Shown piece after piece: positions 26,734-35,163 of a stretch of 64,000 nt of DNA (position 1 is its first letter; every line of letters starts with the position of its first letter). The stretch is from NCBI GenBank assembly GCA_943369485.1, contig CALRNH020000009.1:1-64000 (forward strand), in the 5' to 3' direction. Under the pieces are notes generated by a model, which was given only the letters and a program-made list of their open reading frames with translations, was not told where the DNA came from and made no database searches. The position numbers were made by a program, and so were the translations under genes. This DNA is from ATX-6F1 sp943369485. GTDB taxonomy: Bacteria; Cyanobacteriota; Cyanobacteriia; PCC-6307; Cyanobiaceae.

Positions 26734-29463
26734 TTGCAACTGTTCAGTGCCTGGTCGGAGCGTCAGGCCCATCTCACCCGCTGGGTGCTGCTGTTGGGCT
26801 GGCTTGGGTTGATCGTTTCACTGCTGATTCCGAACTTTGACCCCTGGCCGTTCAACATCAATCACTGCGCCCAGCATCTGGAATGCCACAGCCATGAGGG
26901 CAACCAGATCTTCTGGGGCCTGGTGGTGCCCAGCGGTCTGCTGATCCTGGTGGTCCTGAGCCATGAGCTCTGGCGGCGGATCTGTCCTTTGGCCTTCATC
27001 TCCCAGCTGTTCCGGGCCCTGCACTGGCAGCGCACCGTGGCCGGCAAGGGCTCCCGGCGGGAGGTGGTGAAGATCGAGGCCAACTCCTGGCTGGGCCAGC
27101 ACCATGTCCAGCTGCAGTGGAGCCTGTTCATCGCCGGGCTGTCCCTGCGGTTGCTGGTGGTCAACAGCAGCACCGTTGGCCTGGGTCTGTTCCTGCTGCT
27201 CACGGTGGCGGCGGCCCTGGTGGTGGGCTGGGCCTATGGCGGCAAGGCCTGGTGCCAGTACTTCTGCCCGATGGCGCCGGTGCAGACCGTGGTCACCGGC
27301 CCGCGCAGTCTTCTGGGGAGCCCCGCCCATATGGACACCAGCTCCAAGATCACCCAGTCGATGTGCCGCAGCTACGGCGAGCAGGGCAAGCTCCAGAGCG
27401 TCTGCGTGGCCTGCCAGGCCCCCTGCATCGACATCGATTCGGAACGCGCCTACTGGCAGACCTTTAGCGGCAAGCGCGGCCTGGACTGGGCCTGGTTCTC
27501 CTATCCGGGCCTGGTGCTGGGCTTCTTCCTGTTGATTCGTGCCGAGTCCCGCGAGGGGGTCGACTATCTGCGCACGGGCCTGTGGGCCTATGACGCCCGT
27601 GCCGTGGAGCAAATCGGCCATCCCCTGAACCTCCTCGGCTGGAACACGGTCCTGCCCCGGCTGATCAGCTTGCCGGCCCTGCTCGTGCTGGCGGGCTTTC
27701 TCTCGGTCGCCGTGTTCGATTGGATGGAACGGTGGTTCCAGGGCCGCCTGGAGCCCCTGTTGGCGGAGCGGGCGAAGGAGCTGGCGCGCCAGCGCACCCG
27801 GCTGTTGGCCACCTTCCTGGCGGTGAACATCTTCTTCTGGTTTGCCGATCCGTCCCTGGGGCTCATGGGGCCCAAGGGGGGCCAGCTGATCCGCTCGCTG
27901 GTGCTGATCGTCAGCGGCATGTGGCTCTACCGCGGCTGGTTTCGCGACAAGGCCACCTACACCCGCGAAAGCACCAGCGCCAGCCTGCGCAAGCAGTTGG
28001 AGAAACTGCTGCCCGATATCGGTGACCTGCTGGAGGGCCGTTCGTTGCGAGACCTGAGTCCTGGGGAGGTGTTCACCCTGGCCAAGGTATTGCCCAGCCA
28101 GATCAGCCAGACCAAGCGCGGCATCTACCGGGAGGTGCTCTCCGACCTCTACGGCAGCGGCCGCTTGGATCGGGCCGCTGCTCTGGTTCAGCTGGAGGAG
28201 CTGCGCCAGTGCCTCGACCTTAAGGAGGAGGATCACCACGCCGCTGTGCGGGAGCTGGCAGTGAGTGATCCCCGCATCCTGAAGCTCGACTATCGCCAGC
28301 GGGAGATCCGCAGCCTGCGCCAGGAGGCCGCTGCCGAGGCGATCGAAGATCTGCTTGAAACCTCCGACATCAACGATCTGGCTGCCGCCCTCGCTGATGA
28401 GGATCATCAGGAGCGGCTGGAGCGGATCCGCCGGGAGTTTGTGCTCGATGAGGCCAGCTGGTCGGAGCTGCTGGCCCACTTCGGCCCCGGATCGAGCTTT
28501 GCCCGCGAACGGGTCGAAGAGGAGCTCCAGGAGGCCCGGGATCAGCTCGCGGCCCGCCAGGCCCTGGCTCGGGCCGGGGCGAGCGAACCCCTGCTGCGGC
28601 CTCTGTTGCCGGTGATCGATCGACGGCTGGTCAGTCTCTACGTGACCCTCTGGCCCTCGCTCCAGCCTTTCGCTGCGGAAGACCCCCTGGTGGAGCGCTT
28701 CAATGACCTGCTCCCCCACGTGCCCGAGGCGGTGCTCACCCAGGTGCGCCGCCGCGACCAGGAGTTATGGGTTGCCGCGACCGGTCGAACCCCCATCTCC
28801 CTCGATCCCCTGCCCGGCCCGGCGGATGTGATTGATGGTCTCTGGCGAGACCCCGATCCCGACACGGCCCTATGGGCTCTGTGGGTGCAGGACCAACGGG
28901 ACCCCCACCGGGCCGCCGCCCTGCGGCGGGAGCCTCGGGTGGGACTGCCCGGCAGCGCGGCACTCGATCGACTGAGAGCCGGAGAAGCACTCGATCTGGG
29001 CGAGAAAATCGCCCAACTGCTGGAGGTGCCCCTGGTGGCGGGGCTCACGCCGGCGGCGTTGATCAACATGCTGCACTGGGGCGAGCAGCGGCACCTCGAT
29101 GAGAACGAGGTGCTGTTTTCGATCGGTGATTCCCCCGACATCGTCGCGATCGTGCTGGAGGGCAGCTGCGAGGTTTTGCGCGCCGACGGGCCGGACCGTC
29201 CCCTGCAGCCGATGGCCCTGATTCGCAGCGGTGAACCGATCGGGGAGGTGGCTTTCTTCATCGACCATCCCCGTCGGGCCGAAGTGCGGGCCATAGGCGG
29301 GGACGCCGAGGTGCTCGTGTTCACCAGCTCCGAGTTCGAGCTGCTGCTGAAACAGTCGTCGGAGTTCAACCGCAGCCTGCTCAAGCAGCTGGCCCTGAGG
29401 CTGGAAGATCTCTACGCCAAGCTTGGTCCCGACCACGTGGACCGGGGTCCTGCCAGCCCCTGA
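26734..29463 (+). CDS. Membrane Fe-S (NosR/NapH-like) protein fused to a cyclic-nucleotide-binding domain, paralogue 1
   Basis: A 909-residue protein. The TTG start is supported by the paralogue, which starts ATG at the same codon (MQLFS-SERxAHLTRW). About eight transmembrane segments lie between residues 15 and 410. Cysteine motifs resemble polyferredoxin membrane proteins: Cys84 (RRICPLAF), Cys174/Cys178 (CQYFCP), and a cluster C211-x12-C224-x2-C227-x3-C231. A periplasm-side motif HC-x5-CHSHEGNQ (Cys45, Cys51) may bind a metal or haem. Residues ~430-780 are a helical region I do not recognise. Residues ~785-895 form a CRP-type CNB domain with an intact phosphate-binding cassette, GEVAFFIDHPRRAEVRA (Glu838, Arg847). 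The inferred role is membrane electron transfer gated by a cyclic nucleotide, plausibly cAMP from the nearby cyclases. Confidence 0.8.
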   Translation: MQLFSAWSERQAHLTRWVLLLGWLGLIVSLLIPNFDPWPFNINHCAQHLECHSHEGNQIFWGLVVPSGLLILVVLSHELWRRICPLAFISQLFRALHWQRTVAGKGSRREVVKIEANSWLGQHHVQLQWSLFIAGLSLRLLVVNSSTVGLGLFLLLTVAAALVVGWAYGGKAWCQYFCPMAPVQTVVTGPRSLLGSPAHMDTSSKITQSMCRSYGEQGKLQSVCVACQAPCIDIDSERAYWQTFSGKRGLDWAWFSYPGLVLGFFLLIRAESREGVDYLRTGLWAYDARAVEQIGHPLNLLGWNTVLPRLISLPALLVLAGFLSVAVFDWMERWFQGRLEPLLAERAKELARQRTRLLATFLAVNIFFWFADPSLGLMGPKGGQLIRSLVLIVSGMWLYRGWFRDKATYTRESTSASLRKQLEKLLPDIGDLLEGRSLRDLSPGEVFTLAKVLPSQISQTKRGIYREVLSDLYGSGRLDRAAALVQLEELRQCLDLKEEDHHAAVRELAVSDPRILKLDYRQREIRSLRQEAAAEAIEDLLETSDINDLAAALADEDHQERLERIRREFVLDEASWSELLAHFGPGSSFARERVEEELQEARDQLAARQALARAGASEPLLRPLLPVIDRRLVSLYVTLWPSLQPFAAEDPLVERFNDLLPHVPEAVLTQVRRRDQELWVAATGRTPISLDPLPGPADVIDGLWRDPDPDTALWALWVQDQRDPHRAAALRREPRVGLPGSAALDRLRAGEALDLGEKIAQLLEVPLVAGLTPAALINMLHWGEQRHLDENEVLFSIGDSPDIVAIVLEGSCEVLRADGPDRPLQPMALIRSGEPIGEVAFFIDHPRRAEVRAIGGDAEVLVFTSSEFELLLKQSSEFNRSLLKQLALRLEDLYAKLGPDHVDRGPASP

Positions 29464-29674
29464 GTTTTGACCAAGGGGTACTCAGCGATGACCATCCATG
29501 ACTGATGACCAGCTGTGAATGGTGACAACCAGTGAATGGAATGTCCCCGGATCTTCGGCCCGTTTCAGTGCTGCACAGAACCCTGGTCGGCGCTCCCTGG
29601 AGCACACATGCCAGGCCACTAACTGGTTGAGGTTCTGCCTTCTTCTCGGTCCGGAATCACCCCTTTGATCCCGG

Positions 29675-29680
29675 TACGGT
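29675..29680 (+). promoter_or_regulatory. Possible -10 box of second Fe-S/CNB paralogue
   Basis: TACGGT ends 23 bases before the ATG, in the same relative position as TAGGGT before the first paralogue. The rest of the 239-base gap between the paralogues shows no gene, RNA or terminator that I can recognise. Confidence 0.3.
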
Positions 29681-29702
29681 CCGGGCCACCGAAGTTGGAC
29701 CG

Positions 29703-32525
29703 ATGCAACTCTTCAGCGAGTGGTCAGAGCGCCGGGCGCATCTGACCCGATGGGTGCTGCTGCTGGGTTGGCTGCTGTTGATCGCGACGCTGCTGGTGCC
29801 GGGTCTGGACCCGTGGCCGTTCGAGAACAACCACTGCGGGCCGATGATGCCCAGCTGCCATTCCCATGAGGGGAACCAGCTGTTCTGGGGGATGGTGGTG
29901 CCTGGGGGGTTGCTGATGCTGGTGGCGATGAGCCATGAGCTGTGGCGCCGGATCTGCCCCCTGGCGTTCCTTTCGCAGCTGTTCCGTGCCCTGGGGTGGC
30001 AGCGGACCGTGGCGGGCAAGGGGGGCCGCCGGGAGGTGGTGCGGGTCCATGGGGATTCATGGCTGGGCCAACACCACGTGCAGCTGCAGTGGAGCCTGTT
30101 CATCGCCGGTCTGTGCCTGCGGCTGCTGGTGGTGAACAGCAGCACCCTGGGGCTCGGGTTGTTCCTGCTGGTGACGATCGCGGCGGCGTTGGTGGTGGGG
30201 TGGGCCTATGGCGGCAAGGCGTGGTGCCAGTACGTCTGCCCGATGGCGCCGGTGCAGGTGGTGCTGACGGGCCCGCGGAGCTTCTTCGGCAGCCCGGCGC
30301 ACCTGGGGGCGAGCTCGCGGATCACCCAGTCGATGTGCCGGAGCGTGGGCGAGATGGGGAAGGAACAGAGCGCCTGCGTGGCCTGCCAGGCGCCGTGCCT
30401 CGACATCGACTCGGAGCGGGCCTACTGGCAGACGCTGAGCGGCAAGCGGGGACTGACCTGGGCGTGGTGGTCGTACCCGGGGCTGGTGATCGGGTTCTTC
30501 CTGCTGATCAAGGACGAATCACGGGGGAGCCTGGACTACCTGCGCAGCGGCATGTGGGCCTACGACAACGAGACCGTGGAGTACGCGTGGAACCCTTTGG
30601 GGGATGGGTTCTGGACGCTGGGGCTGCCGCGGCTGCTCACTGTGCCGGCGCTGCTGGTGCTGTCGGGGTGGATCTCGGTGGGGCTGTTCTCGTGGTTGCA
30701 AGGGGTGCAGCGTCGGGCGCTGACGGCGGAGCTTGGAGAGCGGGCACAGGAGGTGTCGATGAACCGGACGCGGCTGCTGGCGACGTTCGTGGCGGTGAAC
30801 GGGTTTTTCTGGTTTGCGGACCCCACGATCGGTCTGCTGGGTCCGGCGGGGGGGCAGGTGATCCGCTCGCTGGTGTTGATCGTGAGCGGGATGTGGCTGC
30901 ACCGGGGTTGGTACCGGGATCGCGCGACGTACACGCGGGAGAGCACGAGCACGAGCCTGCGCCGTCAGCTGCAGAAGCTGATTCCGGATCTGACGCCCTA
31001 CCTGGATGGGCGCTCGCTGCAGGAGCTCTCGCCCGGGGAGGTGTTCACCCTGGCGAAGGTGCTGCCCACGCAGATCAGCCAGACGAAGCAGACGATCTAC
31101 AAGGAGGTGATCTTCGATCTGTTCAGCACCGGCCGGCTGGACCGGGCGGCGGCGTTCGTGCAGTTGGAGGAACTGCGCTCGTCGCTGGATCTGGAGGAGG
31201 AAGACCACCACGGAGCGATCCGGGAGCTGGCGATCGCCGATCCGCGGATTCTGCAGCTGACGTACCTGCAACGGGAGAAGCGGACCCTGCGTCAGGAGGC
31301 GGCGTCGGAGGCGATCGAGGAATTCCTCCAGGCCAGCGGCCGCGTCGATCTGAACGAGGCCCTGCGGCAGCAGGGCGGCCGCGAGCGGCTCGAGCGGATC
31401 TGCAGCAACTTCGGCCTCGACGAGGACGGCTGGAGCGAGACCCTCAGTCGCTTCAGTCCCTCCTCCCCCTACGCCCGCCAGCGGTTGGTGAGTGAGCTGG
31501 AGCGGCTGCGTCACCAGCTCGCATCCCGTCTCTCGCTGGAGCGGGCGGCGGTGGCGGAGCCCCTGCTGCGGCCCCTGTTGCTGACGATGGACCGGCGCAT
31601 CACCAGCCACGCCGTCACGGTCCTGCCCGCCCTGCAGGCATTCAGCCCCGAGGAGCCCCTGCGCCGCCGGATGGCGTCCCTCGAGGCCCGCTTCCCCGAC
31701 GCCGTGCGGGCCCAGGTCCGGCGCCGGGAGCAGGACCACGCCCACGGGGCACTGGCCCGCCAGGTGGCCCCCGCCGCCCTGGATCCGCTTCCCGATCCCG
31801 CCGCCGTGCTCGATGAGCTCTGGCAGGATCCCGACCCCGACACGGCCCTGTGGGCCCTGTGGGTGCAGTGCCAGTGGTCCCCCACCCGGGCCCAGGCCCT
31901 GCGCCTGCACTCCCGCATCGGCCTGCCCGGCAGCCCGGCCCTGGATCGCTTCCTGGCCGGCGACGGCATGGAGGGGGAGGAGTTGATGGGCCGGCTGCTG
32001 CGGGTCCCCCTGGTGGCTGGACTGGCCCCGTCCGCCCTGTTCAGCCTGGTGCACTGGGGCGAGCAGCGTCGCTGGGAGCCAGGGGAGGTGCTGTTCACAC
32101 CCCGGGATCGGAACGATCGGGTGGCCCTGTTGCTGGAGGGCCGCTGTGAGGTCTGGACGGCCGCCGATCGGGACCGCGGCGGGGCCGCGTTTGCCACCAT
32201 CGCCGCCGGGGAGCCGGTCGGAGAGGTGTCGTTCTTCACCGACCGCCCCTGGCGGGTGGAGGTGCGGGCCGGCACGGCCCCCGTCCACGCCCTGGTGTTC
32301 AGCGGCGCCCACTTCGAACGGCTGCTGCAGCAATCGTCGGAGTTCAGTGCGGCCCTGCTGCGGCGGTTGGCGCTCAAGGTGGAGCGGCTTTACGAGCGGA
32401 TCGATCCCGGCACCCTCACCGCAGGGGATGACCTGGCCGAGCGGCAGGATGCCTGGAGCGCAAACCTCAGCCGTGAGTGTTCCGAATTCCTGGCGGTCCA
32501 TTTCGGGGGGGGTCACCGCCCCTGA
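29703..32525 (+). CDS. Membrane Fe-S (NosR/NapH-like) protein fused to a CNB-like domain, paralogue 2
   Basis: A 940-residue tandem paralogue of the preceding gene, very similar over residues 1-540 and weaker afterwards. All cluster cysteines are kept (RRICPLAF, CQYVCP, MCRS and CVACQAPC, with spacing C-x12-C-x2-C-x3-C), as is the HC-x6-CHSHEGNQ motif. The C-terminal CNB cassette reads GEVSFFTDRPWRVEVRA: Glu841 is present but the arginine that binds the cyclic phosphate is Trp850, so cNMP binding may be lost or altered. A ~35-residue C-terminal extension overlaps argJ by 53 bases. Codon choice changes within the gene near 31330, from G-ending to C-ending, unlike paralogue 1. The substrate and partners are unknown. 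Confidence 0.8.
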   Translation: MQLFSEWSERRAHLTRWVLLLGWLLLIATLLVPGLDPWPFENNHCGPMMPSCHSHEGNQLFWGMVVPGGLLMLVAMSHELWRRICPLAFLSQLFRALGWQRTVAGKGGRREVVRVHGDSWLGQHHVQLQWSLFIAGLCLRLLVVNSSTLGLGLFLLVTIAAALVVGWAYGGKAWCQYVCPMAPVQVVLTGPRSFFGSPAHLGASSRITQSMCRSVGEMGKEQSACVACQAPCLDIDSERAYWQTLSGKRGLTWAWWSYPGLVIGFFLLIKDESRGSLDYLRSGMWAYDNETVEYAWNPLGDGFWTLGLPRLLTVPALLVLSGWISVGLFSWLQGVQRRALTAELGERAQEVSMNRTRLLATFVAVNGFFWFADPTIGLLGPAGGQVIRSLVLIVSGMWLHRGWYRDRATYTRESTSTSLRRQLQKLIPDLTPYLDGRSLQELSPGEVFTLAKVLPTQISQTKQTIYKEVIFDLFSTGRLDRAAAFVQLEELRSSLDLEEEDHHGAIRELAIADPRILQLTYLQREKRTLRQEAASEAIEEFLQASGRVDLNEALRQQGGRERLERICSNFGLDEDGWSETLSRFSPSSPYARQRLVSELERLRHQLASRLSLERAAVAEPLLRPLLLTMDRRITSHAVTVLPALQAFSPEEPLRRRMASLEARFPDAVRAQVRRREQDHAHGALARQVAPAALDPLPDPAAVLDELWQDPDPDTALWALWVQCQWSPTRAQALRLHSRIGLPGSPALDRFLAGDGMEGEELMGRLLRVPLVAGLAPSALFSLVHWGEQRRWEPGEVLFTPRDRNDRVALLLEGRCEVWTAADRDRGGAAFATIAAGEPVGEVSFFTDRPWRVEVRAGTAPVHALVFSGAHFERLLQQSSEFSAALLRRLALKVERLYERIDPGTLTAGDDLAERQDAWSANLSRECSEFLAVHFGGGHRP

Positions 32526-33723
32526 GGGCTTCCTCGCCGCCGGCAGCACGGCGGGCCTGAAGGCCTCCGGCAAGAGCGACCTCTCCCTGTTGCTGGCGCC
32601 CGTTGGGGCCGTCTGTGCGGGGAGCTTCACGACCAACCGGGTGCGGGCCGCCTGCGTTGATCTCTGCGCCGAGCGGCTGGCCGCCAGCGGCGGCCACGCT
32701 CGGGCGGTGCTCACCAATTCCGGCCAGGCCAATGCCTGCACCGGCGAGCGGGGGCGGATCGACAGCCTGCGGGCCACCGCCGAACTGGCCCGGCGCCTGG
32801 TCCTGGAGGAGAGCGAGGTGCTGATCTGCTCCACCGGTGTGATCGGCGTGCCGATCCCGATCGACACCCTGGTGGCGGGCCTCGATCCCCTGGTGGCGGC
32901 CCTCAGCCCGGAGGGCGGCGCGGCCGCCGCCATGGCGATCCTCACCACCGACCTGACGAGTAAGCAGATCGCCCTGGAGGCCGACCTGGGTGGCCGCCGG
33001 GTGCGTCTCGGCGGCATGGCCAAGGGGTCGGGAATGATCCATCCCCAGATGGCCACGATGCTCGGCTATCTCAGTTGTGATGCCGGTGTGCCGGCGGAGA
33101 TCTGGCGCGCCATGGTTCAGCGGGCGGTGGAGCGCTCCTTCAATGCGATCACGGTGGATGGCGACACCAGCACCAACGACTGTTTCCTGGCCTTTGCCGC
33201 CGGTGAACCCCTGCCACCGGAGCACTTCGAGGCCCTTGAGGCTGGCCTGACGGTGGTGTCGCAGCACCTGGCACGGGCCATTGCCCGCGATGGTGAGGGG
33301 GCCACCTGCCTGATCGAGGTGCGGGTGGAGGGTGCCGCCAGCGACGCCGACGCCCGTGCGGTCGCCCGCACGGTCTGTGGCTCCTCGCTGGTGAAATGCG
33401 CCGTCCACGGCCGCGACCCCAACTGGGGCCGGATCGTGGCCGCAGCGGGCCGGGCCGGGGCGGCCTTCGATCCGGAGGAGGTGGCCCTCTGGCTCGGGGA
33501 GCACCAACTGATGGCGGCGGGTCAGCCCCTGGCATTCGATCGCCCGGCCGCCTCCAGCTACCTCAAGGGCCGCGCCGCCGGCGCCTACCTGGGCGGCAGC
33601 GGCCCCGGCGGCGACACGGTGGGAATCCGGCTGGCGCTGGGGGAGGGCCCCGGGACAGGCACCGCCTGGGGTTGCGACCTCTCTGATCAATACGTGCGCA
33701 TCAACGCCGACTACACCACCTGA
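32473..33723 (+). CDS. argJ: Bifunctional ornithine acetyltransferase / N-acetylglutamate synthase
   Basis: About 416 residues from the GTG at 32473; this start fits the family length and overlaps the preceding gene by 53 bases. ArgJ moves acetyl groups between N-acetylornithine and glutamate in the cyclic arginine pathway. It is made as a precursor that cleaves itself before a threonine: the site KGSGMIHPQMATMLGYL is intact, with nucleophile Thr195. Other motifs are LTNSGQANACTG, STGVIGVPIP, GDTSTNDCFLAFA and HGRDPNWGRIVAAAGRAG. It is a core gene normally following coaE in picocyanobacteria, here separated from it by the Fe-S/CNB pair. Confidence 0.95.
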   Translation: MSVPNSWRSISGGVTAPEGFLAAGSTAGLKASGKSDLSLLLAPVGAVCAGSFTTNRVRAACVDLCAERLAASGGHARAVLTNSGQANACTGERGRIDSLRATAELARRLVLEESEVLICSTGVIGVPIPIDTLVAGLDPLVAALSPEGGAAAAMAILTTDLTSKQIALEADLGGRRVRLGGMAKGSGMIHPQMATMLGYLSCDAGVPAEIWRAMVQRAVERSFNAITVDGDTSTNDCFLAFAAGEPLPPEHFEALEAGLTVVSQHLARAIARDGEGATCLIEVRVEGAASDADARAVARTVCGSSLVKCAVHGRDPNWGRIVAAAGRAGAAFDPEEVALWLGEHQLMAAGQPLAFDRPAASSYLKGRAAGAYLGGSGPGGDTVGIRLALGEGPGTGTAWGCDLSDQYVRINADYTT

Positions 33724-33733
33724 GTGAGTTCTT

Positions 33734-33949
33734 CTACTCAGAAGGCTCCTTCTCTTTGAGGATCGCGCGGCAGTTAAGCTCGTTGGAGATGGCCCACTCA
33801 AGCAGGTAGGCCGCGAGATTACTCAGGGAGCGTCCCTGTTCACGGGAGATGGTGATCAGTCGTTCGTTGACGCTTTCGGGGATCGTGATGCTGATTCGCG
33901 CGGGAGCCTTGAACTGGGTGTGATGTCCAACCCGCGATTTAGCCACCAC
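33734..33949 (-). CDS. Orphan ribbon-helix-helix (CopG/Arc-like) protein
   Basis: A 71-residue protein with a GTG start. The pattern ARISITIPESVNERLITISREQGRSLSNLAAYLLEWAI is a beta strand followed by two helices, as in CopG/Arc/MetJ-type DNA-binding dimers; basic residues precede the strand. No toxin gene is adjacent, so it is more likely a small regulator than half of a toxin-antitoxin pair. It converges with argJ, and its region has lower GC than its neighbours. The target is unknown. Confidence 0.7.
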   Translation of the reverse strand: MVAKSRVGHHTQFKAPARISITIPESVNERLITISREQGRSLSNLAAYLLEWAISNELNCRAILKEKEPSE

Positions 33950-34283
33950 GACCCTCTATGTGTCTTGAATTGAGCGTAGGTCGGCCGCTCTCGTTTGGAT
34001 CCAGGGCGCGAAGGCCGGATCCCCGCCTGTAACGACCTGATCGGGTCGTCTGCGTTCACTTTGTCGCTTGAGGTTGTCGCTTCAGGATCGAAGCCCCGCT
34101 CCAGCCAAGCTCCTTCCAGGTTTGGGTCGAGGCCTGGTCGCCTTTTCCAGCCTCTGACAGGCGATCGAACACAGCGATCAGCGCACGTTGATCCTTCCCA
34201 CTACTGCGAACCAGCTTCAAGGCTTCACGGCTCAGCCTGGGTCAGGATGGGTGGGCGCACCGCTGCCCCACCCATTTCGCCCC
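33950..34283. other. Non-coding gap between ribbon-helix-helix gene and small membrane protein
   Basis: There are 334 bases without a convincing gene. I see no tRNA, T-run terminator or long inverted repeat. It should contain the divergent promoters of the two flanking genes. Its base composition is more AT-rich on the left side than the rest of the neighbourhood. Confidence 0.5.
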
Positions 34284-34748
34284 ATGGCCCAGGCCAGTGC
34301 CGCCCCTGCCCGTGCCGCTCGCCCCGGGAACCCCTGGAGTGGTCCCCTGGTGATCGGGCTCTGCTTCGCCCTGGGGTTCGGCCTCACCCAGCGCTTGCAG
34401 GCCCTGGGCGGGTCCCCCTCCATCGACCTGGGCCACCGTTTCGATGTGCAGCCATCGCCGGGCACCAGCCTGGAAAGCCTGCGGATGCGCTACGGCGCCC
34501 AGAATGAATCCCTGCGCGGGGATCCCAACCCGCCAGCGAAAGCACCCCCTGCAGATCAGCTTCCTGAGCCGCTGCCGGGGCCGGAGCCCTACAACAGCGA
34601 CGCGCCCGACCCGCTCGTTCCCGCTGAGACCGCCCCCCCGAAGGCCAGATCAAAGCCCTCAAGTGCCGACGACGGGGCCCTTGACCCGCTGCCCCCTTTG
34701 GAGGCACCAGCCCCTCCCGCCCTGCCCGAGTCGCCTCCCGCCCGTTAG
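34284..34748 (+). CDS. Hypothetical single-pass membrane protein with Pro-rich tail
   Basis: A 154-residue protein from ATG 34284. It has an Ala/Arg-rich N-terminus, one transmembrane helix (~18-38, GPLVIGLCFALGFGLTQRL), a short conserved-looking stretch (SPGTSLESLRMRYGAQ) and a long Pro/Ala/Glu-rich tail without structure. I do not recognise the family. It lies 55 bases upstream of another small hypothetical gene in the same direction, which leads into the AarF-type kinase. Confidence 0.6.
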   Translation: MAQASAAPARAARPGNPWSGPLVIGLCFALGFGLTQRLQALGGSPSIDLGHRFDVQPSPGTSLESLRMRYGAQNESLRGDPNPPAKAPPADQLPEPLPGPEPYNSDAPDPLVPAETAPPKARSKPSSADDGALDPLPPLEAPAPPALPESPPAR

Positions 34749-34803
34749 AGCCCCGCTCGGGGATTCCGATCTGCCACAGTTTGGCCAGCACAGCAGGCCC
34801 TGG

Positions 34804-35163
34804 ATGAGCGCCCCGCAATCCCTGCTTCAAGCCACCGTCAACCGGCTGTCGGCGCGCCTCCAGAGCGGTGTTGCCGAGGCCCTGTCCGCCCTGACCAGCC
34901 TGGCGGAGCTGGCACCCGAGCGCCTGCAACAGGAGTGGAGCTTGTTCGTCGAGGAGGTGGAGCAGGAGGCCGAGCGCCTGGAACGGGGTGAGCCGGCCCC
35001 CCCGACGGCTACCACAGATGCCGCAGCGCCCACAGGCGCCCCCGCTACGGGAGTGGCGGACCAGGACCAGTCCTTCGGCGCCAGCCCCAATCCCCAGGAT
35101 CAGATCGATGCCCTGAGGGCCCAGGTGGCCGGTCTCGCCTCCCGGCTCGAGGATCAGCCTTGA
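34804..35163 (+). CDS. Hypothetical small helical protein upstream of AarF kinase
   Basis: A 119-residue protein from ATG 34804. An amphipathic helical stretch (~5-60: RLSARLQSGVAEALSALTSL, then EEVEQEAERLERG) and a short C-terminal helix (QIDALRAQVAGLASRLEDQ) suggest a coiled coil; the middle is Pro/Thr/Ala-rich linker. Family not recognised. Its stop overlaps the start of the next gene (TTGA at 35160-35163), so the two are probably translated together. Confidence 0.65.
   Translation: MSAPQSLLQATVNRLSARLQSGVAEALSALTSLAELAPERLQQEWSLFVEEVEQEAERLERGEPAPPTATTDAAAPTGAPATGVADQDQSFGASPNPQDQIDALRAQVAGLASRLEDQP

Noticed and set aside
30519..33056. 845-codon open frame antisense to the second Fe-S/CNB gene and argJ
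   Set aside because: It crosses two real genes and is Arg/His/Gln-rich without a domain.
33734..33949. Toxin-antitoxin system
   Set aside because: The ribbon-helix-helix gene has no overlapping or adjacent small toxin-like gene on either side.
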